This document shows, in pieces, positions 33,136 through 41,642 of a stretch of 64,000 bases of DNA. Below the pieces are notes generated by a model, which worked only from the letters and a program-made list of their open reading frames with translations, was not told where the DNA came from and made no database searches. A program made the translations under genes and the position numbers. The number at the start of each line of letters is the position of its first letter. The stretch's first letter is position 1. The stretch spans positions 1 through 64,000 of the forward strand of contig DCDR01000002.1 in the NCBI GenBank assembly GCA_002316545.1, given 5' to 3'. This DNA comes from Candidatus Saccharibacteria bacterium UBA1050. GTDB taxonomy: Bacteria > Patescibacteriota > Saccharimonadia > Saccharimonadales > Saccharimonadaceae.

Positions 33136-34059
33136 TTACAGAGAAAAGATTGTTTTTGTTTCGCGCGCCATGATACCAATATCGAAATATGGCGCAAGCA
33201 AACTCTCGCCTACTATCGTGCGATACTTTAGCAATTTGTCATCTTTATTTACAAGTGCATCGGCCTTATCCTTTGCATCTTGATTGCCGTTTTTCAATGA
33301 CTCGGCATACAGCATGAATGCCTTCTTGCTCGTACCGAGCATCTCTAAAGCATCCGCACGCTTTTTTGCATAATAAGGATGTTCGGGCATTGGTGATGCC
33401 TTCAAGATTTTTTCAAGTCCAGGAATAATTGTTTCCGTGGCTTGCTCATACTCGCTTAGCTTATTCTGCTGCTTCACTGCTGGGTCCTCGCCAATTGAAG
33501 CCAAGCCATTGATAAGCTTGGTAAGCGCCTCTAGTGAAATAAAGGTTTGTGCTTTCGCCATATTTGCGAAGTAGGCTTCATGCTCGGTGGCCATAAATTT
33601 TTCGGCTAGTACTCCCCGTTCTAATGAAACAGTGCTGTCTTCAAGCTTCTTCTGTTTCTTCAACGCCGTATTGTACGTGGGGTTTAGATCTGCAAAAAAT
33701 GAGTTCTTTGAAAGAGTCGGCTTCTTTTTGTCGAGTAGTGCGACGAATTTTGTGTCACCTTCTGCAATACGGTTCATTTGTTCGCTATATTGTGCGAATA
33801 GCTTTTGGTGAGCTTTTACTTTATCAATAAAGGCAGGTTTTGATTTATCATTTGCGATACGCACAAACTCTTTGTTTATCGTCTCAGTATCCTTCTGATA
33901 CGACTTTGCGAGTACTGCATATGCGCCTTTTTTGTCTTCAATATAGGTCGAGAGCTCTTTATTGAAATGAGAAGCAAGTATTTGGGCGTATATAAACAGA
34001 ATGGCAAGAAGCGCCAGCGCTATGCCAATGAATACGAGTAGTTTTTTTCGTGTAGTCAT
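33136..34059 (-). CDS. membrane-anchored coiled-coil protein, unknown function
   Basis: A 307-aa protein: N-terminal membrane helix at about 7-27 (LLVFIGIALALLAILFIYAQI), then a long helical extracytoplasmic part with heptad-like segments and many lysines. No enzymatic motif. ATG 34059 was chosen because TATCAT (34066-34071) lies 6 nt upstream and the longer frame would run into recO. It could be a surface or scaffold protein. Confidence 0.65.
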   Translation of the reverse strand: MTTRKKLLVFIGIALALLAILFIYAQILASHFNKELSTYIEDKKGAYAVLAKSYQKDTETINKEFVRIANDKSKPAFIDKVKAHQKLFAQYSEQMNRIAEGDTKFVALLDKKKPTLSKNSFFADLNPTYNTALKKQKKLEDSTVSLERGVLAEKFMATEHEAYFANMAKAQTFISLEALTKLINGLASIGEDPAVKQQNKLSEYEQATETIIPGLEKILKASPMPEHPYYAKKRADALEMLGTSKKAFMLYAESLKNGNQDAKDKADALVNKDDKLLKYRTIVGESLLAPYFDIGIMARETKTIFSL

Positions 34060-34091
34060 GTATTTATGATACCGTTTATCGTTGTGCAGTG

Positions 34092-34769
34092 CTAATGCGC
34101 GACGCCTCGCTCGGCCAGCCATAGGCAATCGTCGATAAGTGTTTCGATGTTGGCCACGTGCATGGCAACATTTGGTGGCTGGGCACTGAGTATGCGAAGC
34201 AGTTTAATATGGTCACTGGTGAACTGCCCTCGCTCGTGAAATACTAGCGCACCAGAGTTTGCGTCGAAGTTGTAACGCGCATCTTCAACCAACTTCATGC
34301 CACTGTCATCGGTAGCGAGATTCACTCCGACCCCTAGCAATATCGCGAGCTGTAGCCAAAACCATGTTTTGAGCACCGGTAGGAGTAATTCTGTGTCGTC
34401 GAGCGCAGCGAGTGCTTGGTCAAGAAGTTCAAAAAATGCTGGTTCGTCGAGCGCGTCGGCAGCTTTGCTCATTTGCTTTATTACTTCGTAACCAAATTGC
34501 AGCCGGTCGTAATCGCTTAAAATATTTCGGTAGAATTTTTCAAGCCTCGCACCAGTTAAAATACCTAACTCACCTTTTCCTGTAGAGATTGTGACGTCAC
34601 AGCGAGCAAATAATTCTATGCCACCTGCCAGTTTACTTTTCTCACGACGCACGCTTTTAGCCATAACGCTGATCTTGCCATGCTCGGGCGTAAGCATTTG
34701 AATAACCCTATCGGCCTCGCCATAGTTGGTACGGCGCAGCACAATTGCTTTGGTGCGAATTATCTTCAT
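34092..34769 (-). CDS. recO: RecO, recombination mediator
   Basis: A 225-aa protein with the RecO OB-fold start (RTKAIVLRRTNYGEADRVIQMLTPEHGKISVMAKSVRR) and helical C-terminal domain. RecO loads RecA with RecR and anneals single strands. The zinc-finger cysteines of some RecO proteins are absent. It overlaps the receiver gene by 4 nt (ATGA), so it is the third gene of a kinase-receiver-recO operon, an unusual link. Confidence 0.85.
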   Translation of the reverse strand: MKIIRTKAIVLRRTNYGEADRVIQMLTPEHGKISVMAKSVRREKSKLAGGIELFARCDVTISTGKGELGILTGARLEKFYRNILSDYDRLQFGYEVIKQMSKAADALDEPAFFELLDQALAALDDTELLLPVLKTWFWLQLAILLGVGVNLATDDSGMKLVEDARYNFDANSGALVFHERGQFTSDHIKLLRILSAQPPNVAMHVANIETLIDDCLWLAERGVAH

Positions 34770-35143
34770 GGTTTTACCACACTCCGCACGGCGATGGCTA
34801 TGTCTTCCGGCTGCATACTGGCTTTATCGACGATTCGCTTCACACCATACGACGCTACATCGTCGAGTGCGATTTGATTTGCCAAATTTGTCGCCAGTAT
34901 TACCGGAATATTCGCCAAATCTTCGTGCGACTGTAATTCGTGTAACAATGCAAGCGCCGTAGTGCCAGTAAGTAGCACGTCGAGCACGATAACATCTGGC
35001 ACTACTTGGTCAATTACATCAATCGCCGCTAGCGCATGTGGTGCATGATATACTTCGTACCCACTTCTTCGCAGCACTCTCATATAGTGCTCGGCGAGCC
35101 ATGTGTCGTCTTCAACAATTACTACACGAACCGCTTCTCTCAT
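34766..35143 (-). CDS. stand-alone response regulator receiver
   Basis: A 125-aa CheY-like receiver: acidic pair VVIVEDDTWLAE, phosphoacceptor Asp in VIVLDVLLTG, Thr/Ala region ILATNLAN, and Lys in VDKASMQ. There is no output domain, so it must act by protein contact. It overlaps both its kinase and recO by 4 nt (ATGA at each junction). Confidence 0.85.
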   Translation of the reverse strand: MREAVRVVIVEDDTWLAEHYMRVLRRSGYEVYHAPHALAAIDVIDQVVPDVIVLDVLLTGTTALALLHELQSHEDLANIPVILATNLANQIALDDVASYGVKRIVDKASMQPEDIAIAVRSVVKP

Positions 35144-35871
35144 AGCAGTGTAAGCTGTTGCGAGATTGGTAATTCTACATAAAACGATGCGCCGTCGCGA
35201 TGTCGTACCGCGCCGATTCGGCCATTCATGCTGACAGCAAATTGATGCGCGATATATAGCCCAAGCCCACTGCTTTGTGGCCTCGCCTGTACCGGCTGAG
35301 TGGCGCCGAGGTTTCGCACAAGTTGTCGCCAGTTTTTATTTGAAAGCGCCGGGCCGTAATCGCGTACACCGAGGCGTACGAGCTTTTTATCGCGTAGCAA
35401 CTGCGCGTGCAGTTCTACCACGCCATCTATATCGCTATAGTGCAGTGCATTGTCGGCAAAACCAACCAATATACGCCGTAACAAGTCTCGATTAGCCACA
35501 ACGGGTGGTAAGGCACGAATACGTGAACGTTTTAGACTGCGACCATGCGCATTATATAGGCTCGCAAGCTCATCGGCTACGTCATCGCAAACACTAATTG
35601 CATTGACCGGCTGCATATCGAACAGCACAGACTGTACAGCCTCCGCTCGAGTTAGATCGCTGGTAAGGCGCAAGCCCTTTTCGCTGACGTGTACTAATTG
35701 ATCAACTACTCGCTGCTGTTCTTCATTCGACAGTTTGCCACTAGCAATATCCAATGCGAGTTGACGCATAAGCACTAATGGCGATTTGAGTTCATGAGCC
35801 GCGACAACCACCGACGACAAGTCTGATTGGTTGCTCCCACCTCTGTTATTATTCCCCTTGGCGGCCTCCAT
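35140..35871 (-). CDS. soluble sensor histidine kinase
   Basis: A 243-aa kinase without membrane segment or recognisable sensor domain. The phosphoacceptor is His26 in AAHELKSPLVL (HisKA), followed by a HATPase domain with the N box ILVGFADNALHYSD, G1 VRDYGPALS and G2 SSGLGLYIAHQ. A cognate receiver is the next gene. The Asn-rich N-terminus is only about 18 residues, so the input signal is probably cytoplasmic or delivered by another protein. Confidence 0.85.
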   Translation of the reverse strand: MEAAKGNNNRGGSNQSDLSSVVVAAHELKSPLVLMRQLALDIASGKLSNEEQQRVVDQLVHVSEKGLRLTSDLTRAEAVQSVLFDMQPVNAISVCDDVADELASLYNAHGRSLKRSRIRALPPVVANRDLLRRILVGFADNALHYSDIDGVVELHAQLLRDKKLVRLGVRDYGPALSNKNWRQLVRNLGATQPVQARPQSSGLGLYIAHQFAVSMNGRIGAVRHRDGASFYVELPISQQLTLL

Positions 35872-35938
35872 AGCTACATCTAGTGTAGCACGGTGGTACT
35901 ATGACGTGCCAAGCATGAGCAGCGAGAATTGTGTGGTT

Positions 35939-36598
35939 CTATTGGTTAAAGCTAATTGTCTTGATGATCTTATCGAAGTCAGACTTGAAGGTATCTGCGT
36001 CGGTTTGAATAACTGCGGTTTTGTCACGAATTTTGAATAGCACAGCCGCGCCACGAATGTCGTCTGAAAAGTTGCCGTCGAGCCGCGTACCATTTTGACC
36101 ATTGGCACTAAAAGAACGACTGCGCAAATCACCGTCTTCAACCAGATTTGAATAATCGTCAACTACTTCGTTGTATTCTTTCTCGAGTATGCCTACCCGA
36201 AGGGCAAAACGCTGCTTAGGATTAACAGGTGGCACTGAGATTGGGTTTAGGTACGCTTCAAAGTCACCGCCATTGGTAATGTCACTCTCTACGTATACGC
36301 TCCACGTTTTCGGATAGCTAAAGCTTAGCTGGCCGTAATCGGCCGGACCAGCGAACGTGCGGTTTGGTTCTTTCTCGCGTTCAGCGAATTTGGCTTCGTC
36401 TTTATCGGCCTGCACTTTTTCGGCTTCGGCTACTGCTGATGCGATTTTGGCATCGACGTTACTTTTTTGGTCGCGATAATTTACAAATGACCATACCGCA
36501 AGACCTGTCATGCCAATCATGCCAATAGTAAGAAGTACGATTGCTGTAATAATGCCGGCACTCATGCCGTGTTCGTGAGTTCGAGAAACTGGTATCAT
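35939..36598 (-). CDS. single-pass membrane protein with extracytoplasmic domain
   Basis: A 219-aa protein: membrane helix at about 13-37 (GIITAIVLLTIGMIGMTGLAVWSFV), a short coiled coil, then a domain with YGQLSFSYPKTWSVYVE and DKTAVIQTDADTFKSDFDKIIKTISF, the layout of PsbP-like or DUF-type lipoprotein domains common in Patescibacteria. No catalytic motif. TATAAT (36605-36610) lies 6 nt before ATG 36598, fixing the start. Confidence 0.65.
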   Translation of the reverse strand: MIPVSRTHEHGMSAGIITAIVLLTIGMIGMTGLAVWSFVNYRDQKSNVDAKIASAVAEAEKVQADKDEAKFAEREKEPNRTFAGPADYGQLSFSYPKTWSVYVESDITNGGDFEAYLNPISVPPVNPKQRFALRVGILEKEYNEVVDDYSNLVEDGDLRSRSFSANGQNGTRLDGNFSDDIRGAAVLFKIRDKTAVIQTDADTFKSDFDKIIKTISFNQ

Positions 36599-36620
36599 GC
36601 GGTCATTATACTTGTGCTTT

Positions 36621-37130
36621 TTACTTCTGTAAAGGACTGAACTTGTAGAGAAAATGTGTTTTGGTTCTGGCAAGCTGCTTAGCACCGGGAATTTCAAAGC
36701 CATAGCTCATCACCTGCACATCGTGGCCAAGCCGGTTTACTTCAGACTGAATTTTTCTGCTCATGCGTGCAATGTCGCGCGATTCACCAAACACATACAC
36801 GAGCGTCGTACTGGTAGGAAAATTAAATCGCCACAAATTCGCCAGCTGTATATGCACCAGCAAGTCGCCTCGTGATAGCCATTTACTTATGAGTACCAGT
36901 ATCGGGTTAATTTCGATACCTACTGCCCTACCGCCGCGCCTGGCAACTTCGCGCAGTACAATCCCATCACCCGAACCTATATCTAATACCAAATCTTTTT
37001 TCGAGATAGGATACAACGCATCAAACGCATCGCTAAGATCTTTTGGTTTGCTTGGCACATATGGCGCACCCACGGCCACAACTGCTGCGAATACCAGTGC
37101 TATCGCGAAAACTATCCAAAGTAAAATCAT
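36621..37130 (-). CDS. membrane-tethered SAM-dependent methyltransferase-like protein
   Basis: A 169-aa protein with an N-terminal membrane helix (about 2-22) and a class I methyltransferase core: LVLDIGSGDGIVLREVARRGGRAVGIEINP (motifs I and II) and TTLVYVFGES. The fold appears truncated after motif IV. The acceptor is unknown. The start overlaps the xseB stop by 4 nt. Confidence 0.7.
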   Translation of the reverse strand: MILLWIVFAIALVFAAVVAVGAPYVPSKPKDLSDAFDALYPISKKDLVLDIGSGDGIVLREVARRGGRAVGIEINPILVLISKWLSRGDLLVHIQLANLWRFNFPTSTTLVYVFGESRDIARMSRKIQSEVNRLGHDVQVMSYGFEIPGAKQLARTKTHFLYKFSPLQK

Positions 37131-37324
37131 GAATCGAATGATTGTTTCAGCACGTTAACGGTGTTTTTTAGTTTTGCTAAATCTTCTTCAATTTCTTTTG
37201 CGAGTTTGCTGGCTTCAGTAAATTTGGCCGACGCGGTCTCTAGCTGGAATTCATCACTTTCAAACCACGCGACGAGAGCCCGTAGCTCAGTCATTTTATC
37301 CTCAATTGTTGATGCTTTTGACAT
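37127..37324 (-). CDS. xseB: exodeoxyribonuclease VII small subunit
   Basis: A 65-aa two-helix protein (TELRALVAWFESDEFQLETASAKFTEASKLAKEIEEDLAKL) matching XseB in size and pattern. It binds XseA to form ExoVII, which degrades single-stranded DNA to oligonucleotides. It overlaps the end of xseA by 23 nt. Confidence 0.88.
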   Translation of the reverse strand: MSKASTIEDKMTELRALVAWFESDEFQLETASAKFTEASKLAKEIEEDLAKLKNTVNVLKQSFDS

Positions 37325-38405
37325 TGGTTACCTCCGCTGTAATATGTTTGGTTAGTTGTTCAATCTCTATATGCTGTCCTACTTCAATTTTACCGCGAAC
37401 GATACTATAGCCACGCGCCAAAACTGCTCTCGGATCCAGCTGTGCCAGAACTCGCTCGAGGGTGTTTCGTTCATTCTCGGCTAGTTCAATGCGCGAATGA
37501 AACACCTGCATGCTCGCCTCAAGTACTTGTCGCAATTGCTGTTGTTCGAGTTCAATGGCGTGCTCTACAGTCGGGATGATACCTCGCACCAAGTGGCGTA
37601 CCTGCTGCACTATTTCACGTTTGTCTGGCACAAGAATCTGCGCGGCATTACTCGGGGTTGCCCCACGCACGTCAGCAGCTAAATCAACCAAACTTTCGTC
37701 TGTTTCGTGGCCAATACCAGTAAGCACTGGAATACGACTTGCCGCCACCTCGCGAACTAACAATTCATCGTTGAACGAACTTAAATCATCGGCGCTTCCA
37801 CCACCACGAATCAGTACTAGCACATCAGCCAGCTCTTCCTGTGTGTTGAAATACTTGATGGCGCGAATCATTTGGTCGGCAGCAACCTCGCCCTGTACTT
37901 GCACATGAGCTACTTCGATATGTAAGCCACCAAATCTATCGTCGAGAATTTTTATAAAGTCTGCATAGCCTGCTGCCTGAGTGCTACTTACTACTGCAAT
38001 GTGCTTTGGCAGAGGCGGTAATGTTCGCTTGCGCTCTAAAGCAAACAAGCCTTCTTTTTCAAGCTTTGCCTTTAGTAGCTCAAAGCTTTTTTTCAAACTT
38101 CCCTCGCCACTTGGACGAATGGCCCGCACGGTGAGGCTAAATTTGCCCCAGTTAGTCAGTTTAGGCGTCGCCGTAACAATCACCCTCATACCGTCTTCAA
38201 TTGGTTGTCGAAGCTGCCAAATGGTCATAAAGCAGCCTACGCTCGAGTTATCGTCTTTTACATCGAAGAAGACAAATTTTTGCTGATTTACTTTAAAGCT
38301 CGACACCTCACCTTCAACCTCGACGCTGGGGTAGGCATACTCGAGCGTCTGATTAGTTAGTGCGACAAAGTCGCTAACGCTTAATCGGACTGTTTCCTTT
38401 TCCAT
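37302..38405 (-). CDS. xseA: exodeoxyribonuclease VII large subunit
   Basis: A 367-aa protein: N-terminal OB fold (VEGEVSSFKVNQQKFVFFDVKDDNSSVGCFM), catalytic domain with HIAVVSSTQAAGYADFIKIL, VLIRGGGSADDLSSFNDE and PVLTGIGHETDESLVDLAADVRGATPSNAA, then a coiled-coil C-terminus. ATG 38405 (MEKETVRLSV) aligns with the family start; it overlaps the end of the upstream membrane gene by 32 nt. Confidence 0.93.
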   Translation of the reverse strand: MEKETVRLSVSDFVALTNQTLEYAYPSVEVEGEVSSFKVNQQKFVFFDVKDDNSSVGCFMTIWQLRQPIEDGMRVIVTATPKLTNWGKFSLTVRAIRPSGEGSLKKSFELLKAKLEKEGLFALERKRTLPPLPKHIAVVSSTQAAGYADFIKILDDRFGGLHIEVAHVQVQGEVAADQMIRAIKYFNTQEELADVLVLIRGGGSADDLSSFNDELLVREVAASRIPVLTGIGHETDESLVDLAADVRGATPSNAAQILVPDKREIVQQVRHLVRGIIPTVEHAIELEQQQLRQVLEASMQVFHSRIELAENERNTLERVLAQLDPRAVLARGYSIVRGKIEVGQHIEIEQLTKHITAEVTNVKSINN

Positions 38406-39426
38406 ATCTAAATACTGCGTGTTGATAGAACAAATAACCAAGCGCTATGGTAGTAAACAAAATCACCACACGCGCCAATATGATACCAGCAATTGCTACG
38501 CCCGAGCTGATACCTGCGATTGCGAGAAATGTCACCATAATCGCTTCGTAAGCCCCTGCTCCACCCGGCGTAACCACGATAAACCCAGCGATAGAAGCCA
38601 ACACATAGGCTATGAGTACCGGCGCGAAGTTTACATTTTGGCCAAGTGCCCAAAATGTTACGGCGAACAAGCTCGCATCTGCCAATGTAAATACCACCGC
38701 CCACCAAAATGGTTGTCGCAAAATACGTCGGTCTCGCTTCAGGCTATTGTATTCGTCGTGAATATCAGTAAAAAATTCGAGCACCTTCGCTTCACGCAAT
38801 ACCACGCGCTTTTTTCCACGCGTTAATCGTGAGGCATAGTGGTTCACCCTTTTGCTTAGCCAAGCGGACAAATCTTCCATACGCTGTTTGCTGTTTACCA
38901 AATACACTAGGCCAATGGTGCCAAAACCCATAATCGACACGATGCCAGCGCTAATAAGAATAATCCAACGGTTGATATTGCCGTCTACCGTAACAGCGAA
39001 TACCGCGAGCGCCACCAACACCATGGCAGCGAGCAAGCCCATGGCGTACCGAACTGCTTGCGCAGCCGTTGCTCTACCCGGGCTAACACCGTATTTGCCC
39101 AAGCGCCAGCTCATGTACGAAATACCGCTTACCCCTCCGCTTGGCAATACGTGGTTTACAAAATTCATTTCAAGCGCCATTCGCATTTGCGTAACACGTT
39201 TTACTTTGCTAATCGCATCTTTAGAACGAAGGTAGCTGAATATCATTTCACCCGCCGCATAGTACGCGATTAGCTGCAGCGGAAAAAGAAGCGCCAAGAT
39301 CCAAAGATTAACACTACCGAGCAGGTGCCACGCTTGTACAATCTCATCGCGAGCCAAGAATACTATGACACCCAACAGTATCAAAGTAACCGCACTAATC
39401 CAACCTCTAAGCGACATATCTTTCAT
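38374..39426 (-). CDS. UPF0104 / lysylphosphatidylglycerol synthase transmembrane-like protein
   Basis: A 350-aa protein with about eight membrane helices and the family stretch VLPSGGVSGISYMSWRLGKYGVSP plus VTPGGAGAYEAIMVTFL. These are the flippase-like domains of MprF and related AglD-type proteins; without the cytoplasmic aminoacyl-transferase domain it is likely a lipid-linked transporter or accessory glycosylation factor. ATG 39426 follows GGGAGG by 9 nt. Confidence 0.8.
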   Translation of the reverse strand: MKDMSLRGWISAVTLILLGVIVFLARDEIVQAWHLLGSVNLWILALLFPLQLIAYYAAGEMIFSYLRSKDAISKVKRVTQMRMALEMNFVNHVLPSGGVSGISYMSWRLGKYGVSPGRATAAQAVRYAMGLLAAMVLVALAVFAVTVDGNINRWIILISAGIVSIMGFGTIGLVYLVNSKQRMEDLSAWLSKRVNHYASRLTRGKKRVVLREAKVLEFFTDIHDEYNSLKRDRRILRQPFWWAVVFTLADASLFAVTFWALGQNVNFAPVLIAYVLASIAGFIVVTPGGAGAYEAIMVTFLAIAGISSGVAIAGIILARVVILFTTIALGYLFYQHAVFRYGKGNSPIKR

Positions 39427-39449
39427 TATACATTGCCTCCCTGTTTGCC

Positions 39450-39466
39450 GTATACTACTAGTAGTA
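39450..39466. promoter_or_regulatory. palindromic divergent promoter region
   Basis: ATACTACTAGTAGTAT is a perfect 16-nt palindrome lying between two divergent genes. It contains the -10 TATACT (39451-39456) of the plus-strand methyltransferase gene, whose ATG follows 9 nt later. A bound regulator could affect both genes. Confidence 0.4.
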
Positions 39467-40620
39467 TGCAAATCGCGATTTTAGGACGACAACCTGCACT
39501 AGGCCTGGCTGAGCTTGAGCAAGTTTTTGGTGCGCAAACAATTGAACCATTCGCCGAGCAATTTGCTTTTGTCGATGCCGACATGAGCCTAGAGCGCCTA
39601 GGTGGCACGACTAAGGTAGCAAAACACCTTACGACCCTGCCAACAGCCAACCCACAAAAAGTGTTCGATTACTGCCGGCGAGAGCTTCCCAAGCACCTGC
39701 AGTACGTCCCCGAGGGTAAGCTAAAGCTTGGCATGAGCCTGTATGGTTTCGACATGCCGGTAGATCGTATCAACGCCAACATGCTTTCGCTAAAAAAAGT
39801 CGTGAAGAACGCTGGTCGGTCAGTGCGAGTTGTTCCAAACACGCACGCCGAGCTCTCGAGCGCACAAACCTACCACAATTCGCTCACTTCACCGCTTGGC
39901 ATGGAGCTAATAGCTATTAAAGCTGGCAATGAAACAGTACTTGGGCAAGTTACTCAGGTGCAAGACTTCGAGGCGTTTGCCGCTCGCGACCAAGCACGGC
40001 CAAAAACTGACGCTTTTGTAGGCATGCTTCCACCTAAGTTAGCTTTGATGATGACGAATATGTATGGAGCACAAAAAGGTCGTGTGCTCGACCCGTTCTG
40101 TGGCACTGGTGTTGTGCTGCAGGAAGCCGCTCTGCTGGGACACGACGTATATGGTACTGATTTGGCTGAAAAAATGGTTCGCTACAGCGAGATAAATATG
40201 AAATGGCTCAAACAAAAGTATGCGCTTTCAACGAATGTCACCCTGGAAGAAGCCGATGCCATGACAGCGAGCTGGGAGCAGCCAATTGATGCAGTGGTGG
40301 CCGAGACCTACCTCGGACAACCGTTTTCTGCCCCACCATCAAGTATGAAGCTTAAAGAAGTTCGAGGTAACTGCAACCATATCATTTCGAATTTTCTTAA
40401 AAACATTGCAGGCCAACTTGTACCAGGCACGCCGCTATGCCTTGCGGTGCCCGCCTGGCGTGATGCGAGGGGCACTTTTACTCATTTGCCTCTAATTGAG
40501 AATCTCGAAGCTCTTGGTTTCAGCGAGCAAACACTTACTCATGTAAGTGCACGTGAACTTCTGTATTTTCGTGAAGACCAAATAGTTGCCCGGCAGCTAC
40601 TGGTTCTTACAAAAATCTAA
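39466..40620 (+). CDS. Trm11-like SAM-dependent RNA methyltransferase
   Basis: A 384-aa protein. The N-terminal half (GRQPALGLAELEQVFG ... LKLGMSLYGFDMPVDRINANMLSLKKVVKNAGRSVRVV) resembles a THUMP-type RNA-binding part; the C-terminal half is a methyltransferase with DPFCGTGVVLQEAALLGHDVYGTDL at about 209. The catalytic motif, normally (D/N)PPY, reads AETYLGQP and is atypical. Relatives methylate N2 of guanosine 10 in tRNA. ATG 39466 was chosen from the promoter position; a longer frame would overlap the divergent gene. Confidence 0.78.
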   Translation: MQIAILGRQPALGLAELEQVFGAQTIEPFAEQFAFVDADMSLERLGGTTKVAKHLTTLPTANPQKVFDYCRRELPKHLQYVPEGKLKLGMSLYGFDMPVDRINANMLSLKKVVKNAGRSVRVVPNTHAELSSAQTYHNSLTSPLGMELIAIKAGNETVLGQVTQVQDFEAFAARDQARPKTDAFVGMLPPKLALMMTNMYGAQKGRVLDPFCGTGVVLQEAALLGHDVYGTDLAEKMVRYSEINMKWLKQKYALSTNVTLEEADAMTASWEQPIDAVVAETYLGQPFSAPPSSMKLKEVRGNCNHIISNFLKNIAGQLVPGTPLCLAVPAWRDARGTFTHLPLIENLEALGFSEQTLTHVSARELLYFREDQIVARQLLVLTKI

Positions 40621-40633
40621 GCCGCCTCACCTC

Positions 40634-40662
40634 TTGCAAAAACAACAAAACTTTAGTACAAT
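40634..40662 (+). promoter_or_regulatory. promoter of rpmA
   Basis: TTGCAA (40634-40639), 17-nt spacer, TACAAT (40657-40662). Predicted start near 40669; AAGGAG lies before the ATG at 40703. Confidence 0.65.
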
Positions 40663-40702
40663 TGTACAGATTGATTAATAGCAACCTAAGGAGTAAGCAG
40701 CT

Positions 40703-40975
40703 ATGTCACATGTCAAAGCTGGTGGTTCAAGTAAGAACATCCACAACAATGCTGGTGCACGCCTCGGCGTGAAGCGTTTTGGTGGCCAAAAAGTCTCTGA
40801 AGGCGAAGTATTAGTACGCCAAACTGGCAGCACCAAAGTTGCAGGCCCTGGCACCTTTATGAGTCGCAACTTCACTATTCATGCTGCTCAAGACGGCACT
40901 GTTGCCTTCAAGAAGGTAAAAGTACGTCGCTTTACTGGCAAAACCGCCCCTCGTACTCAAGTAGTAGTCGAGTAA
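40703..40975 (+). CDS. rpmA: 50S ribosomal protein L27
   Basis: A 90-aa basic protein with the L27 core HVKAGGSSKNIHNNAGARLGVKRFGGQKV and GTFMSRNFTIHAAQDGTVAF. L27 reaches the peptidyl-transferase centre. The N-terminus begins MSHVKAGG, without the cleavable extension of Firmicutes L27. rplU, its usual neighbour, is not adjacent. It has its own promoter and terminator. Confidence 0.96.
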   Translation: MSHVKAGGSSKNIHNNAGARLGVKRFGGQKVSEGEVLVRQTGSTKVAGPGTFMSRNFTIHAAQDGTVAFKKVKVRRFTGKTAPRTQVVVE

Positions 40976-40990
40976 ACTAGTTTTTATACG

Positions 40991-41016
40991 AAATCGCCTC
41001 CATCGGAGGCGATTTT
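40991..41016 (+). terminator. Rho-independent terminator after rpmA
   Basis: AAATCGCCTCC-ATC-GGAGGCGATTT forms an 11-bp stem with a 3-nt loop and T-rich end. Confidence 0.85.
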
Positions 41017-41033
41017 AGTTGCAGCAATTTCGA

Positions 41034-41321
41034 TTATTCTTCGGCGGTATCGGCGTCTAAACGGTCTTCAAGTGATGCCCGCCCCGTTTTATCATCGAAT
41101 TCGGGCTCACCCATAAGTGTTAGTGCCGGGTCGCCTACTGCGACAACCGTGCCCAGTACACCATCTTCTGACACAAAGCGATAGCGAACAGCATTGCCTT
41201 CAGCATCTCGCATTACATCAATCACGTAGCCTGCCACGTCTGCACCATCATGAGTTAAAATAGCTGGCACGCCTTCTGGCTGTTCGGTATGTTCATGTGA
41301 CTCAAGTGGAAATTCTGACAT
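41034..41321 (-). CDS. 95-aa acidic protein, unknown function
   Basis: No family recognised. A small, acidic, probably beta-barrel-like domain (AILTHDGADVAGYVIDVMRDAEG ... GVLGTVVAVGDPALTLMGEPEF), no membrane segment. A perfect consensus promoter built around a palindrome lies about 80 nt upstream, so expression is likely strong and regulated. Confidence 0.65.
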   Translation of the reverse strand: MSEFPLESHEHTEQPEGVPAILTHDGADVAGYVIDVMRDAEGNAVRYRFVSEDGVLGTVVAVGDPALTLMGEPEFDDKTGRASLEDRLDADTAEE

Positions 41322-41401
41322 ATTTTTTCGTTTCTTCAGTGTGCGTTATTGCGATTTACTGACATTAGTTTTTGTTTTTAATCTCAAGTAGTTACTAATT
41401 A

Positions 41402-41430
41402 ATTATAGCAATAAATTGCTATAATGTCAA
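41402..41430 (-). promoter_or_regulatory. perfect consensus promoter with embedded palindrome
   Basis: Minus strand: TTGACA (41425-41430), 17 nt, TATAAT (41402-41407). The interval 41402-41425 is a perfect dyad, ATTATAGCAAT and ATTGCTATAAT with a 2-nt spacer, so it covers the -10 and the whole spacer and creates a second TATAAT on the plus strand. This is a strong operator candidate. Confidence 0.65.
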
Positions 41431-41451
41431 TATGCTCATGCTTTTCTGCGC

Positions 41452-41595
41452 TCAGGCATCTTCAAGTGCTAGCGCAAGGCCCGCAACAAACCCAAGCTCA
41501 CTCGCTCGCGGTGGCAAAATAACCAGGGGCTGTACTTCAACCCAGCCGTGGTCAAGAAAAAACGTGCCTTGCACGTCATCAAATTCAGTACTCAT
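41452..41595 (-). CDS. 47-aa small protein, unknown function
   Basis: Begins MSTEFDDVQGTFFLDHGWVE and continues with a Pro/Leu/Ala-rich end (LVILPPRASELGFVAGLA). TATTAT (41603-41608) is 7 nt before the ATG, the leaderless arrangement seen elsewhere in the window; stop TGA at 41452. No family recognised. A plus-strand frame over the same bases is a shadow. Confidence 0.55.
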   Translation of the reverse strand: MSTEFDDVQGTFFLDHGWVEVQPLVILPPRASELGFVAGLALALEDA

Positions 41596-41642
41596 TAGCT
41601 ATATAATAGCATAAACTTATTTGTTATGCCAGTTCGTTTCGT

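Noticed and set aside
41432..41614. 60-codon plus-strand frame 6 nt after a TATAAT
   Set aside because: The product is low-complexity Ser/Ala; the minus-strand 47-aa gene has a better start context and codon use. The plus TATAAT is explained by the palindrome.
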